Assembly: GCA_025766275.1 (NCBI GenBank)
Contig: JAFKAC010000059.1
Coordinates: 248,001 to 312,000, forward strand
Direction: 5' to 3'
Length of the DNA: 64,000 nucleotides
From: Lactarius indigo
Taxonomy: Eukaryota > Basidiomycota > Agaricomycetes > Russulales > Russulaceae
Shown here: positions 11,601 through 21,346 of the stretch, in pieces
Layout: every line of letters begins with the position of its first letter
Numbering within the stretch: position 1 is the first letter of the stretch
Notes under the pieces: model-generated
Database searches by the model: none
The model's input: the letters and a program-made list of their open reading frames with translations, nothing else
What the model was told of the DNA's origin: nothing
Made by a program: the position numbers and the translations under genes

Positions 11601-12606
11601 AGAACCCGCTAGAAGGGGTCTCCAATGGCGGAAGGCCTTGACAATTGCTAGGAGTTCGAGGTCGTAAATGTCATAATTTCGCTCGGCTTCATTAAGGGTA
11701 GATGAGTAATAGCCAATAGGGTGTCGTTTTCCATCTGCCTTGCGTTGAAGAAGGATTGCACCCGTAGCAAAGCCGGACACGTCGACTTCTAGTTCAAATT
11801 GTTGGGCGAGATCCGGATGCGCTAGGACGGGTTCGCTAGTGACAAGGGTTTTAAGGTCTTGAAATGCTTTTTCTTCCTCGGTTCCCCAGTGCCACTCGGC
11901 GTCTTTGCGTGTAAGTTTGTTAAGAGGTCGTGCTTTGGTCACGAAACCTCGTATGAAGGGTCGGTAAAAATTGCAGAAGCCTAGAAAAGAGTGGACGTCC
12001 TTAACTTTGGTTGGCGTGGGCCAGTTCTTGATTCCCGAAATTTTGACAGGGTCCATGCGTGTCACCCCCTTTTCGAGGATTACCCCCAGGTAATCCATGC
12101 GTGGGGAGTGGAAGAGGCATTTCTCGAGCTTGTAATATAGGTCGTGTTCTGCGGAGACGCGGAGGACGTCTTTGACAGCTTCGATGTGATCTGATAACGA
12201 GTGATTAAGTCCCATAGCGATGCCGATGTCGTCCATATACACCCGAATAACGGTTCCCCGTTGTTCATGTTTTGCAATAATATCCCTGAAGATGAAGTTC
12301 ATCATGGTCTGGAACGTTGCCGGGGAGTTGGTTAAGCCGAAAAACATCACCGTAGGTTCGAATAAGCCATAACGCGTTTTGAACGCTGCCTTTTCCTCGT
12401 CTCCTTCCTTGATTCGTACGTTGTTGTACCCCCATCTAACGTCAAGTTTGGTGTAGATGTGAGCGTTGCTAAGATCAGTGATAAGATCGGAAATGAGAGG
12501 GAGTGGGTATTGATTGTGGATGGTGACTGCATTAATCTTTCGGTAGTCCTGGACAGGTCTTAACTTCCCATCCTTCTTTTTGATGAAGAAGAAGGATGAC
12601 GCGTAG
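8670..12606 (-). pseudogene. Element C Pol, distal part: RT, RNase H, integrase, chromodomain, C-terminal extension
   Basis: The frame is open from the element B insertion point (12606) down to a single TGA at 10770, then from there to a TAG at 8670. It starts inside RT (ASSFFFIKKKDGKLRPVQDY), with YMDD near 12235. RNase H and the HHCC finger follow. The TGA falls just before the integrase motif ISDRDPRFAS, where A has KRF and B has PHY, consistent with Arg CGA to TGA. After the integrase core there is a chromodomain (EEEYEVEKILDSRRFG...YLVKWKGYP, about 9990-10095). In this copy it runs without a break into a 400-residue extension containing HAFL, PEGFWVNRG, YGKPLY and a charged probable coiled coil. 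The extension is therefore a fused C-terminal domain of Pol here. Confidence 0.88.
12602..12606. repeat. Target-site duplication of element B, left arm
   Basis: CGTAG directly precedes B's 5' LTR and recurs at 20470-20474 directly after its 3' LTR. Removing B and one CGTAG restores a continuous element C RT frame. Confidence 0.9.
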
Positions 12607-13174
12607 TGTTACGATTTCCTTGGACTCGTCTCTTTTCTTACCATTATTCCCTTCCCACACTATACGAGCCCTGTACGACTACGCGGACATTACGATTACC
12701 CGGTTTCCATCACGCGCCCTGCTTATCGACGTTCCCTTCTGATAAAGCTTGACATGTGCTAGTTTCCACCCTGTTCCCTCTCACGCGCGACCCCGCGTGA
12801 TTCCCCATTGTCCCCGATATAGCCCTACCTTGTTCCCTGTATATCCCTTCCTTTCTTCCTCAAATTGGCGATGGCACCATCTGTTTGTGATAACCATACA
12901 GTGCGATCTCTATTTAATCCTAGTCATACCTAGCTTGTACGGTAGACTAGACTTCTTGTGTAATACTACACTCGTCTACGCAGAGTCTCCCTGTTCCCCG
13001 AATCTCGTCTTCGCTAGGCCTTCGAGTCTTAGCCTTCCTCTACAGTCCAAGTGGCATACGTCCTTGTGACTCTTGTGCATCATTCTTACTGAAGTCGAGC
13101 CTTTGAGCTTTGACTACCGAGTGATAGACTGACTTAGTACAGGTCGTACTCGACGCCCCGGTAGTGGCGTTACA
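12607..13174 (+). repeat. Element B 5' LTR (568 bp)
   Basis: TGTTACGATTTCC to GGCGTTACA, identical by inspection to 19902-20469. A 106-codon open frame inside each LTR is present only because the LTRs are identical and is not called as a gene. Confidence 0.93.
12911..12954 (+). promoter_or_regulatory. Element B LTR promoter: TATA box and predicted transcript 5' end
   Basis: TATTTAA at 12911-12917 lies 33 nt before AGACTAGACTT (12944-12954). That 11-mer is the exact reverse complement of B's primer-binding site at 13177-13187. Sequence differs from A and C at several positions, yet pairing is kept. A short inverted repeat CTAGTC...GACTAG overlaps the site. Confidence 0.68.
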
Positions 13175-13176
13175 TT

Positions 13177-13187
13177 AAGTCTAGTCT
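13177..13187 (+). other. Element B primer-binding site, self-priming type
   Basis: AAGTCTAGTCT begins 2 nt after the LTR end and pairs perfectly over 11 nt with 12944-12954 of the element's own LTR. Confidence 0.72.
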
Positions 13188-13192
13188 CCACA

Positions 13193-14842
13193 GTGGCTCT
13201 CACCAGCCGAAGCCAAACACAGTTCGTCAAAGAGTACCTGGAGCGGCATCCTCACGACGACCTAAGACCTTCTATCAAAGGAACTGCTCTTTGGAGGAAC
13301 ACTCCACACGACGAAGGGTACTACGTCTACGACCCCGATAAACTCACATACGAACCAATCGAGTACATTGAAGATCAACACATCTGGGCCTACGTTGCCT
13401 ACTCCGATACAAAGCACTCCTGGTACTCCTATAAACCCGTCCCTACACACCTAGGCCTAGGACCAGGAAAAGGACAAATCAGCGCCATCGAGGCTGATTC
13501 CGATATCGAAGAACCATCTTCCGAACCCGACTCAGACAACCCAACACTCACGCCTACCATCCAGCGACCTGTGGACTTCGCATCATATGCCAACATGTCC
13601 ACCACCCAACTCTCCACCACCCTCACCTCCTCACAACCAGCCACAGGGTCCTCGACAGCGAATCCTGCAAGTAGTGGAGGACATCTTGTGGGAGGAAGTA
13701 TGCCGGCAAGCGGAGGAAGCACTGCGGGAGGCACAGGAAGCCATCATGGAGGCGGTGCGCCTGGAGGTGGAGGCGGTGCGCCTGGAGGTGGAGGCGGAGG
13801 CGGCGCGCCTGGAGGCGGAGGCGGCGGAGCAGCAGCAGGACCCGCTGCTGGGGGACCCCCCCCACCAAACGGACGACTCGGAGGGAATCCCCCACCAGAA
13901 TTCACTGGGGATCGAGAAGCCAGCAGAGCCTTCCTAAACGCCTTCGCACTCTATCGAGGGATGAACCCGAACGTCCAACAATTGACCCTCCCTTATTCAC
14001 GCGCCATGACCCTCCTCTCGTATATCCGAGGACCATTGGTAGACGACTGGGTCGAAGAACAGATACAGTGGCTAGCCGACCAATTGGCGGGAGGAGTAGC
14101 CATGAACGCTGAAAACCTATGGAACACTATCGAAACCAGGTTTATCCAGGCATACACCGATACTACCCAACAACAAAAGGCCCGCCACGCCATTCAAAAC
14201 TTACGAATGGACAAAGAAGACATCGACACCTACATAGCCAAATTTTCTAACTTGGCCAATAAGGCAGGATACAACAAAGACGAGGCCACTACCCTGGAAA
14301 TTTTCCAGAAAGGCCTCCCAAATGCGCTAGTCATAAATGCAATCAAGTTCCACCACCCCGTAGACTGGGACGATTGGAAAACGGTGGTTACGCTCCAGCA
14401 AGCGGAGTATCTCCTCCTTAAAGATAGGCTCACCAAAGGAAGAACAGACAAGAAGGGAGGAGCCTCCCGCGACCAATGGCTGAACGCTCTCAACAAAACC
14501 AGGGACCCAAATGCAATGGACGTCAACCGAACTCGCGCCAGAGCAGCAATGACGGAGGACGAGAAAAAGCTACTCCAGAAAGAAGGAAAATGCTTCCGAT
14601 GCCGAGGACAAGGGCACATCTCCAGATTCTGTCCTCAAAAAACCACTACCACCATCAAAACAGCAGGAACGAATGACCCCACTCCAACCACCACTACTAT
14701 CTCAATGACCGCATCACGTCCCCTTTCCAATGAGGAACAAGCCGACGCCCAAGTAGCGGCCCTGTTCGCCCAAACCCCTGAAGTACGGGAACTAATGGTG
14801 GATAAACTCTTCGGACAAAAGAAGGATTTTCTGAACGCTTGA
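13193..14842 (+). CDS. Element B Gag polyprotein
   Basis: An open frame of 549 codons. It begins at a GTG at 13193 (A at -3, G at +4); the first in-frame ATG is about 130 codons later (near 13594), yet the region before it is related to the Gag N-terminus of A and C. Order: N-terminal region of about 110 residues, acidic stretch (EEPSSEPDSD), Ser/Thr-rich segment, Gly/Ala/Pro-rich linker (about 13675-13860), capsid region (about 13880-14420), and a CCHC knuckle CFRCRGQGHISRFC near 14591. Capsid packages the RNA and the knuckle binds it. The stop (TGA 14840-14842) lies 10 nt after the frameshift heptamer, so Pol is expected as a Gag-Pol fusion. Confidence 0.9.
   Translation: MALTSRSQTQFVKEYLERHPHDDLRPSIKGTALWRNTPHDEGYYVYDPDKLTYEPIEYIEDQHIWAYVAYSDTKHSWYSYKPVPTHLGLGPGKGQISAIEADSDIEEPSSEPDSDNPTLTPTIQRPVDFASYANMSTTQLSTTLTSSQPATGSSTANPASSGGHLVGGSMPASGGSTAGGTGSHHGGGAPGGGGGAPGGGGGGGAPGGGGGGAAAGPAAGGPPPPNGRLGGNPPPEFTGDREASRAFLNAFALYRGMNPNVQQLTLPYSRAMTLLSYIRGPLVDDWVEEQIQWLADQLAGGVAMNAENLWNTIETRFIQAYTDTTQQQKARHAIQNLRMDKEDIDTYIAKFSNLANKAGYNKDEATTLEIFQKGLPNALVINAIKFHHPVDWDDWKTVVTLQQAEYLLLKDRLTKGRTDKKGGASRDQWLNALNKTRDPNAMDVNRTRARAAMTEDEKKLLQKEGKCFRCRGQGHISRFCPQKTTTTIKTAGTNDPTPTTTTISMTASRPLSNEEQADAQVAALFAQTPEVRELMVDKLFGQKKDFLNA
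14824..14830 (+). other. Element B gag-pol -1 frameshift heptamer GGATTTT
   Basis: The gag frame reads G GAT TTT. A -1 slip gives GGA TTT and continues into pol. It occupies the same position as GGGTTTT in A and C. The related G GAU UUA of mouse mammary tumour virus is a known working -1 site. Confidence 0.55.
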
Positions 14843-17800
14843 ACCCGGCGGCCTGGGCTAGAGCATTAAAACTTAGCGTGTACAATAGCAGATTCCGATC
14901 TATGCGAATTCCAGTGCTTTTCAAATCTGCTCACGCAACGGCCGAACGAAACGTTTTGGTAGACTCGGGCGCAACAGACAATTTCATAAGCGCAAACCTC
15001 CTAAAACGACTCAAGATAGCCTGGCTACCTACCGAACGCTCCATCAAAATATGGAATGTAGATGGAACCCACAACCAAGGAGGAGAGATTACATCTTTCA
15101 CCGACCTCACCGTCAAAACCGGGGGAAAGACCCAAAACCTTCGGTTCCTTATCACGGATTTAGGAAACGACGAAGTCATATTGGGCTACCCCTGGTTCAC
15201 GGCCTTTGAACCCAAGTTCCACTGGCGAGACGCCACACTCGATGAAGAATTCCAACCAGTGGTTATCACCAGTCTGCACCTGTCCGACGAAGCCATGCCT
15301 CTTGAAGCAACTATCAAGGCATTGGAGACGTATCAACTGGATGGATTAGCCTGGGAACAGCTACAAGAAGAAAACGAACCTTGTATCCGACTGCGAAAAA
15401 CAACAACAGCATCAGAATTAGCGCAACAAGAAGCGGCCAAAAAACCCCAGAAAACCTTCGAAGAGATGGTCCCGGAAGAATACCGGAGGCATCAGAAAGT
15501 TTTCAGTGAGGAAGCGTCCCAGCGCTTTCCCCCTTCACGCCCGTGGGACCACGCCATCGATCTGGTCCCAACCGCCCCTGAAACAATGGATTGCAAAGTA
15601 TACCCACTCACAATCCCAGAAAACGAAAAACTAACAGAATTCGTAACCGAACACCTGGAAAAGAAGTACATCCAACCGTCCAAGTCTCCCTACGCATCCC
15701 CCTTCTTTTTCATCAAAAAGAAGGACGGGAAACTACGCCCGGTACAGGACTATCGCCGCCTCAACGAACTAACCGTAAAAAATCACTACCCACTCCCCCT
15801 AATCCCCGAACTTATCGATAAGATCCGAGAAGCAAGACTTTACTCAAAGCTTGATATCCGATGGGGATACAATAACGTTCGAATCAAACAGGGGGACGAA
15901 TGGAAGGCGGCGTTCAAGACAAACCAGGGGTTGTTCGAACCACGAGTCATGTTCTTTGGCCTCACAAACTCCCCTAGCACCTTCCAAACCATGATGGACA
16001 CTATCTTTCGGGAGCTGGTGCTGACAGGGGAAGTAATTGTCTACATGGACGATATCCTAATCGTGACCTCAGACGACCGCACCCACCATAGAATGATATT
16101 ACATCAAGTCCTCGACCTCTGTGACAAACACGACCTATACATCAAACCGGAAAAATGCGTGTTTGAAGTCTATGAAGTGGAATACCTGGGGCTAATCATC
16201 GGGTACGGTCAACTGCGAATGGACCCAGTCAAAGTACAAGGAGTCCGAGAATGGAAGGCGCCGACATCACTCAAAGAAGTACGAGCCTTCCTAGGATTCT
16301 GCAATTTCTACCGGCGATTCATACGGGGATTCTCTACAATTGCAAGACCCCTCCACGACCTCACGAAGAAAGACGTTCCCTGGGAATGGACGAAAGCCAG
16401 ACAAAAAGCCTTCGACACCGTCAAAGAACGAATCAGTTCAGAACCGGTCCTACTGTTCCCGAAACTAGATCAACCCTTTGAAATCGAAGTCGATGCTTCA
16501 AGTTACGCCCTAGGGGCCGTCTTAAACCAGAGGGGAGGGGACGACAAAATGCATCCAGTCGCATTTTATTCCGAATCCCTATCGGAAGCCGAACGCAATT
16601 ACGACATCTACGATAGGGAACTACTAGCAATTGTAAAAGCGTTACGCACTTGGCGAACATATCTCGTGGGATCCCCCCATCTAATAACGATCCATACAGA
16701 CCATGCCAACCTACAATACTGGAAAGAACCCAGGAAAATCAGTCGACGAGTAGCACGGGAGTTCCAAGAACTGTCGGAGTACAACTTTATACTCAAACAT
16801 ATCCCGGGTACCAAGAACACGCAAGCAGACTCCTTATCGAGAAGGCCGGATTACGATGACGGCACCAGTGATAATGATCACGTCACAGTGCTCCTGGACG
16901 ACGTATTTCTCAAAGTCACCCAAACGTCCATGCACGACATGGATATATGGACTCAAATTGCACAAAATATAGATGAAGCAGCACTCCTCCCGTGGATCGA
17001 ACCCCACAACCTAAAGAAACACAATGGGCTGTGGTGGAAGGGCGACGCCCTCGTTGTTGTGGGAAACAACGAACTTAAACGGGGAGTAATCACCTTCTTC
17101 CACGATACTCCAAGCGCAGGACACCCAGGAATTGCAAACACTCTAGAGCTATTACGACGCGATTTCTGGTGGCCCAACATGCGCAAAGACGTGGAAGCCT
17201 ACGTTAAGGGGTGCGCAACATGCCAAAGCAACAAAATCAATCATCACCAACAGAAGCCCCACTTATTTCCCATCACCACCGAGCCATTGGCCGAACCGTT
17301 TGAAGTGGTAGCCATGGACTTCATAGTCAAACTCCCAATATCAAAAGGGTTTGACTCAATCCTCACCGTCACGGACCACGACTGCTCGAAAGCGGCAATA
17401 TTCATACCGTGTAACGAAACCATAACGTCGGAAGGCGTGGCAAAACTTTATCTCCGACATGTTTATCCCCACTACGGCCTACCCCGAAAGATCATATCCG
17501 ATCGAGATCCAAGATTCGCGTCTATGTTTATGCGACAACTGTGCAAAACGCTGGGGATACAGCAAAACGTATCGTCAGCGTATCATCCGCAAACGGACGG
17601 ACAATCAGAACGAACAAACCAATGGTTAGAACAATACCTACGACATTGGTGTAACATGCAACAGGACAACTGGGTGGAACTTCTACCCATGGCACAATTC
17701 GCTCACAATTCCTGGAGAAACGCCACCACCCAGCATTCCCCCTTTTCCCTCATTATGGGGTGGGAACCACGCACTGTGTGGACACCAAAACCATCACGCA

Positions 17801-18372
17801 ATCCCACGGTGGATCAAAGATTGGAAGAATTGCAGATATTCCGACAACATGCACAAGATAGCATCAAACACGCACAACACCTCATGGCCCAACGAGGAAA
17901 AGCAGGGTTCACACCTTATCAGCAAGGGGATCAAGTATGGTTAGAAGGGACCAATCTCCGTACCTTCTACCCCACAAGCAAACTAGCCCCGAAACGGTAC
18001 GGACCCTTTAACATCGTCAAGGTTCTATCAGACGTTTCATATGAATTGGAACTTCCGGCATCATGGAAAATACACCCAGTGTTCCACGCGAACCTTCTGA
18101 CGCCATACAAAGAAACGGAGATGCATGGCGCAAACTATACTCGACCTCCGCCGGACCTTATCGATGGAGAAGAGGAGTATGAAGTGGAGCGAATCGAAGA
18201 CGCCCAGGAACGAGGAAGGGGGCGCAAACTCCACTACCTAGTAAAATGGAAGGGATTCCCACCAAGCGATAACACATGGGAACCCGCAACAAACATGACC
18301 CACGCCACAGACGTCATCAAAGACTTCTACCAACGATATCCGACCGCCAAAGGGGCTGGACGAACGATATAA
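14830..18372 (+). CDS. Element B Pol: protease, RT, RNase H, integrase, chromodomain
   Basis: About 1180 codons without a stop, in the -1 frame relative to gag. It opens with a block shared by all three elements (LNPAAWARAL). Protease motif DSGATDNF is near 14968. RT has KKKDGKLRPVQDYR and YMDD (near 16042). RNase H has FEIEVDASSYALGAVL and the AERNYDIYDRELLAIV block. Integrase has the HHCC finger (HPGI...GCATCQ, about 17120-17225), then MDFIVK, ISDRDPRF and GQSERTNQW for the D,D,E core. A chromodomain (EEYEVERIEDAQERG...YLVKWKGFPPSDNTWE, about 18172-18290) closes the protein. Unlike A and C it stops shortly after the chromodomain, and the extension is encoded separately downstream. All catalytic motifs look intact. 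Confidence 0.93.
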   Translation, partial: SERLNPAAWARALKLSVYNSRFRSMRIPVLFKSAHATAERNVLVDSGATDNFISANLLKRLKIAWLPTERSIKIWNVDGTHNQGGEITSFTDLTVKTGGKTQNLRFLITDLGNDEVILGYPWFTAFEPKFHWRDATLDEEFQPVVITSLHLSDEAMPLEATIKALETYQLDGLAWEQLQEENEPCIRLRKTTTASELAQQEAAKKPQKTFEEMVPEEYRRHQKVFSEEASQRFPPSRPWDHAIDLVPTAPETMDCKVYPLTIPENEKLTEFVTEHLEKKYIQPSKSPYASPFFFIKKKDGKLRPVQDYRRLNELTVKNHYPLPLIPELIDKIREARLYSKLDIRWGYNNVRIKQGDEWKAAFKTNQGLFEPRVMFFGLTNSPSTFQTMMDTIFRELVLTGEVIVYMDDILIVTSDDRTHHRMILHQVLDLCDKHDLYIKPEKCVFEVYEVEYLGLIIGYGQLRMDPVKVQGVREWKAPTSLKEVRAFLGFCNFYRRFIRGFSTIARPLHDLTKKDVPWEWTKARQKAFDTVKERISSEPVLLFPKLDQPFEIEVDASSYALGAVLNQRGGDDKMHPVAFYSESLSEAERNYDIYDRELLAIVKALRTWRTYLVGSPHLITIHTDHANLQYWKEPRKISRRVAREFQELSEYNFILKHIPGTKNTQADSLSRRPDYDDGTSDNDHVTVLLDDVFLKVTQTSMHDMDIWTQIAQNIDEAALLPWIEPHNLKKHNGLWWKGDALVVVGNNELKRGVITFFHDTPSAGHPGIANTLELLRRDFWWPNMRKDVEAYVKGCATCQSNKINHHQQKPHLFPITTEPLAEPFEVVAMDFIVKLPISKGFDSILTVTDHDCSKAAIFIPCNETITSEGVAKLYLRHVYPHYGLPRKIISDRDPRFASMFMRQLCKTLGIQQNVSSAYHPQTDGQSERTNQWLEQYLRHWCNMQQDNWVELLPMAQFAHNSWRNATTQHSPFSLIMGWEPRTVWTPKPSRNPTVDQRLEELQIFRQHAQDSIKHAQHLMAQRGKAGFTPYQQGDQVWLEGTNLRTFYPTSKLAPKRYGPFNIVKVLSDVSYELELPASWKIHPVFHANLLTPYKETEMHGANYTRPPPDLIDGEEEYEVERIEDAQERGRGRKLHYLVKWKGFPPSDNTWEPATNMTHATDVIKDFYQRYPTAKGAGRTI

Positions 18373-18413
18373 GAACACCCCTCGTTCACAGCTCCGCATT
18401 CCCCAACGCAACA

Positions 18414-18854
18414 ATGACCGACACCCCAGTATACAACACCACTCTCGTCAACATCCTTAGCAACCCCCAACTTGAAACCGCCCTCGAACGAGGGATCGTC
18501 ACCCTCGACCTTACCAGCATCCCCCGTCTATCACCACCACCGTCTCCCCAATACGTTACCATCACCACCCCCGTCCCCATCGAACGAGAACCCGGGGAAC
18601 TAACCCCGTCAACACCGGAGGAAGGGCAATACTCTCCAACACCACCTCCTCAACAACAGTCGACTCCTCCACCCGAACCACGACCTCAGTCACCACCATC
18701 CTCCCCATCGTCCACGCCACCCCCGCCTCTAGAACCATTTACCCCGGTCCGCGTCCATACCCCCATTGACTACGACCGACCCGATTCCCCTCCTAACAAC
18801 ACAGATGACCCAGGCACTCCATTCTTCCCGAACCTTCCCGGTACCCCCGAGTAA
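18414..18854 (+). CDS. Element B downstream ORF 1: proline-rich protein, start of the accessory region
   Basis: An ATG 41 nt after the pol stop opens a 146-codon frame ending in TAA. The N-terminal 40 residues look folded (LVNILSNPQLETALERGI); the remainder is Pro/Ser/Thr-rich and probably disordered. The next conserved block lies in the -1 frame relative to this one and overlaps its end (from about 18842). The two may be joined by a frameshift or splicing, but I see no convincing site. A and C have an acidic, Pro-rich stretch at the same position, fused to Pol. Function unknown. Confidence 0.55.
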   Translation: MTDTPVYNTTLVNILSNPQLETALERGIVTLDLTSIPRLSPPPSPQYVTITTPVPIEREPGELTPSTPEEGQYSPTPPPQQQSTPPPEPRPQSPPSSPSSTPPPPLEPFTPVRVHTPIDYDRPDSPPNNTDDPGTPFFPNLPGTPE

Positions 18855-19867
18855 AGTACTACCCATTACAGATCCCGCTACCAGACGGTGGATCTAACCC
18901 CGCGAAGTATATTTACTATCGCAAGGGATTCACCGAAGTAGTGGGGACGATGGGCATGGGACAACCTCACTATGGAGAGGAGGTTTACCTCTCGTCACTT
19001 CGGCCGAACGTCTCGGCGCCCCCCTTTACAGCGGAACAGCTACAGTTCTTTGACCCTCACGACATCCGCGCCTGTGCTCTGGATGAAACACTCATAGAGC
19101 TCAACTCACCTCGTCTTACGGCCGAGATCACTAGGCTAAGGACAGGACTGTTGGCACTCAAGGAACTCGACGAAAAGTACGAAAAGCTGGAGGAGGACAC
19201 GCGCAAACTATGAGCGGAGCGGCTTACAGTCGACCTGATGCTAGCGAGTACCAAGAGACGCCTTCAGTACGCAGGGGCACTGGCTACAATTGGCAACGAA
19301 TATGCACGTATGACGGCCCTACCAGCCCCACTTCGCCATTCCCGCTACGCCATTCCATTCTCCCCACGACGCGGAGGACCATTAGAGTTCCCTCGCCTCG
19401 CCGACAAACCCCACCGCCGACGTTGCTATCATTGCAACAGCCCCCATCATATCGTACGCGACTGTCCCACCAGACCACGGCCTGCATGTCGACACTGCCA
19501 AAGCCAGGAACACCAATCCTATCGATGCATATTCCGACGCGCCGGTATGGTCGAAGAAGTGATCACGACCCATCAGGCCGATGAACGCATACGGCAGGCA
19601 GTAGCGGCGGAGGCCACCACTTCCTTTACTGTCCCCGAACCACCGACGATCGCGGCTCACACCCAAGGAAGGTGGTGTGGGCGGTGCTTTCGCACCGATG
19701 CCAATCATGACGAGATTAGGTGTCCACAGTACGAAATGTGTCGCAAGTGTGGCAAGCGCGGACCCTTCCTTTTTCTCAAAACGCATTACTGTCAACTCGA
19801 CGTTTCTCCATGGCCGGAGAATGACCTCGATGCTGATATTTATGACCTCATAGACCCGGAATCCTGA
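18842..19867 (+). CDS. Element B downstream ORF 2: post-chromodomain domain, coiled coil and zinc-knuckle array
   Basis: One frame, interrupted by a single TGA at 19211. Before it is a domain related to the Pol extension of A and C (YYPLQIPLPDGG, then PHYGEEVY matching YGKPFY/YGKPLY) and a charged coiled coil. The frame then continues with more helix and a Cys/His array: CYHCNSPHHIVRDC and CRHCQSQEHQSYRC, both exact C-x2-C-x4-H-x4-C knuckles, then CGRCFRTDANHDEIRC and CRKCGKRGPFLFLKTHYC. It ends DADIYDLIDPES. The start is unclear, so the interval is the open frame rather than a defined protein. The TGA may be a CGA to TGA change, a true boundary with reinitiation (ATG at 19210 or 19238), or read through. 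Element Z ends in the same way; A and C lack the knuckles. The position is that of env in other retroelements, but no signal peptide or membrane segment is visible. Confidence 0.6.
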
Positions 19868-19889
19868 AGTCGAGGCGTCTTCAGACCAA

Positions 19890-19898
19890 GACGGGGGG
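19890..19898 (+). other. Element B polypurine tract
   Basis: A short purine run (GACGGGGGG region) followed by TAA and the 3' LTR. Weaker than the tracts of A and C because of an interrupting C. Confidence 0.5.
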
Positions 19899-19901
19899 TA
19901 A

Positions 19902-20469
19902 TGTTACGATTTCCTTGGACTCGTCTCTTTTCTTACCATTATTCCCTTCCCACACTATACGAGCCCTGTACGACTACGCGGACATTACGATTACCCGGTT
20001 TCCATCACGCGCCCTGCTTATCGACGTTCCCTTCTGATAAAGCTTGACATGTGCTAGTTTCCACCCTGTTCCCTCTCACGCGCGACCCCGCGTGATTCCC
20101 CATTGTCCCCGATATAGCCCTACCTTGTTCCCTGTATATCCCTTCCTTTCTTCCTCAAATTGGCGATGGCACCATCTGTTTGTGATAACCATACAGTGCG
20201 ATCTCTATTTAATCCTAGTCATACCTAGCTTGTACGGTAGACTAGACTTCTTGTGTAATACTACACTCGTCTACGCAGAGTCTCCCTGTTCCCCGAATCT
20301 CGTCTTCGCTAGGCCTTCGAGTCTTAGCCTTCCTCTACAGTCCAAGTGGCATACGTCCTTGTGACTCTTGTGCATCATTCTTACTGAAGTCGAGCCTTTG
20401 AGCTTTGACTACCGAGTGATAGACTGACTTAGTACAGGTCGTACTCGACGCCCCGGTAGTGGCGTTACA
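19902..20469 (+). repeat. Element B 3' LTR (568 bp)
   Basis: Same length and sequence as 12607-13174, followed by the target duplication CGTAG at 20470-20474. Confidence 0.93.
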
Positions 20470-20474
20470 CGTAG
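20470..20474. repeat. Target-site duplication of element B, right arm
   Basis: CGTAG, matching 12602-12606. Confidence 0.9.
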
Positions 20475-21346
20475 GGAGATTTTGAAGGTCATATATACCC
20501 CTTCTTCAGTTGCTCGTCGATCCATTCACGTAGTTTCTTGTCCTCCTCTTGGGTCATTGGATATATCTTACAGTCAATTGCGTCTGCAGTTCCTGGTTTG
20601 AACTCGATAGCGTGATCCCAGGGCCTGCTGGGCGGAAACCTGTCTGACGCTTCTTCACTGAAGAGACGTTCAAATTCTCGATATTCAGGGGGTAACTCAG
20701 CTTTGGTGACATATTGTTGAGCGGCGATGGCGAGATCAGTGGCGGTAGCTCGGATTCGGCATCCTTCTTCAAATTGCTGCCGTTGCTCGTCCGTGATAAC
20801 GCAGGAGTGTACTATTTCGTAGTCATCGTCTTGAATGGTGGTTGAGGCAACGACCGGCGTTGTTTTGATATAAGGATTGGTCGATCGAATAATGATAGGG
20901 AGCATGTCTTCGTGGATGGCGGCTTGTGACCATTTGATGTGTGGGTCATAGATGGCGAGCCAGGGGTATCCTAACACGATGTCCTCGTTGCCGATGTCTG
21001 TAATAAGGAAGCGTATTTCCTTATGAATGCCTTTAGTTTGGATGTTGACATCTGTATAATGGGTAATACGCCCCATTTTATTTTCTGTGTTATCAATATT
21101 CCATATTTTCTTTGGGACATCGAGTTGTTTAGTCCCAAGTCCCATCCTCTTTGCGAAGGATGGTTTTATGAAGCAATGGGTTGCTCCACTGTCGACTAGT
21201 GCTCGTATGTCGGCCATTGCGTAACTGGTGCGAATCGATACTGGAACTCTCATGGAACGATAGCGAGTCATGATTACACTGTTACAATTAACTGCCCTCA
21301 CCCAGGCCGATGGGTTCAGGCGTCCTGAAAACCCTCCCTCTTCCAC
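20475..21346 (-). pseudogene. Element C Pol, proximal part: protease and start of RT
   Basis: On the minus strand it opens at the frameshift site with GGFSGRLNPSAWVRAVNC, then the protease motif DSGATHCF (near 21185) and the linker to RT (SRPWDHAIEFKPG...). A TGA at 20489 follows LKKGYI, where B has a Gln codon and A an Arg codon, consistent with CGA to TGA. The RT then reads into the B insertion 14 nt later and resumes at 12606. Confidence 0.85.

Larger units (their letters stand above)
12607..20469 (+). mobile_element. Element B: young, nearly intact chromodomain Ty3/gypsy retrotransposon
   Basis: The element is 7863 bp long with two 568-bp LTRs in which I find no difference, a perfect 5-bp target duplication, an uninterrupted gag and an uninterrupted pol. 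A third coding region lies between pol and the 3' LTR. It is inserted in the RT of element C. Identical LTRs point to recent insertion, and it is the only copy here that looks able to move. Confidence 0.93.

Noticed and set aside
12749..13069. 106-codon open frame, repeated identically at 20044-20364
   Set aside because: It lies inside both LTRs of element B and is identical because the LTRs are. Composition is non-protein-like and no start context supports it.
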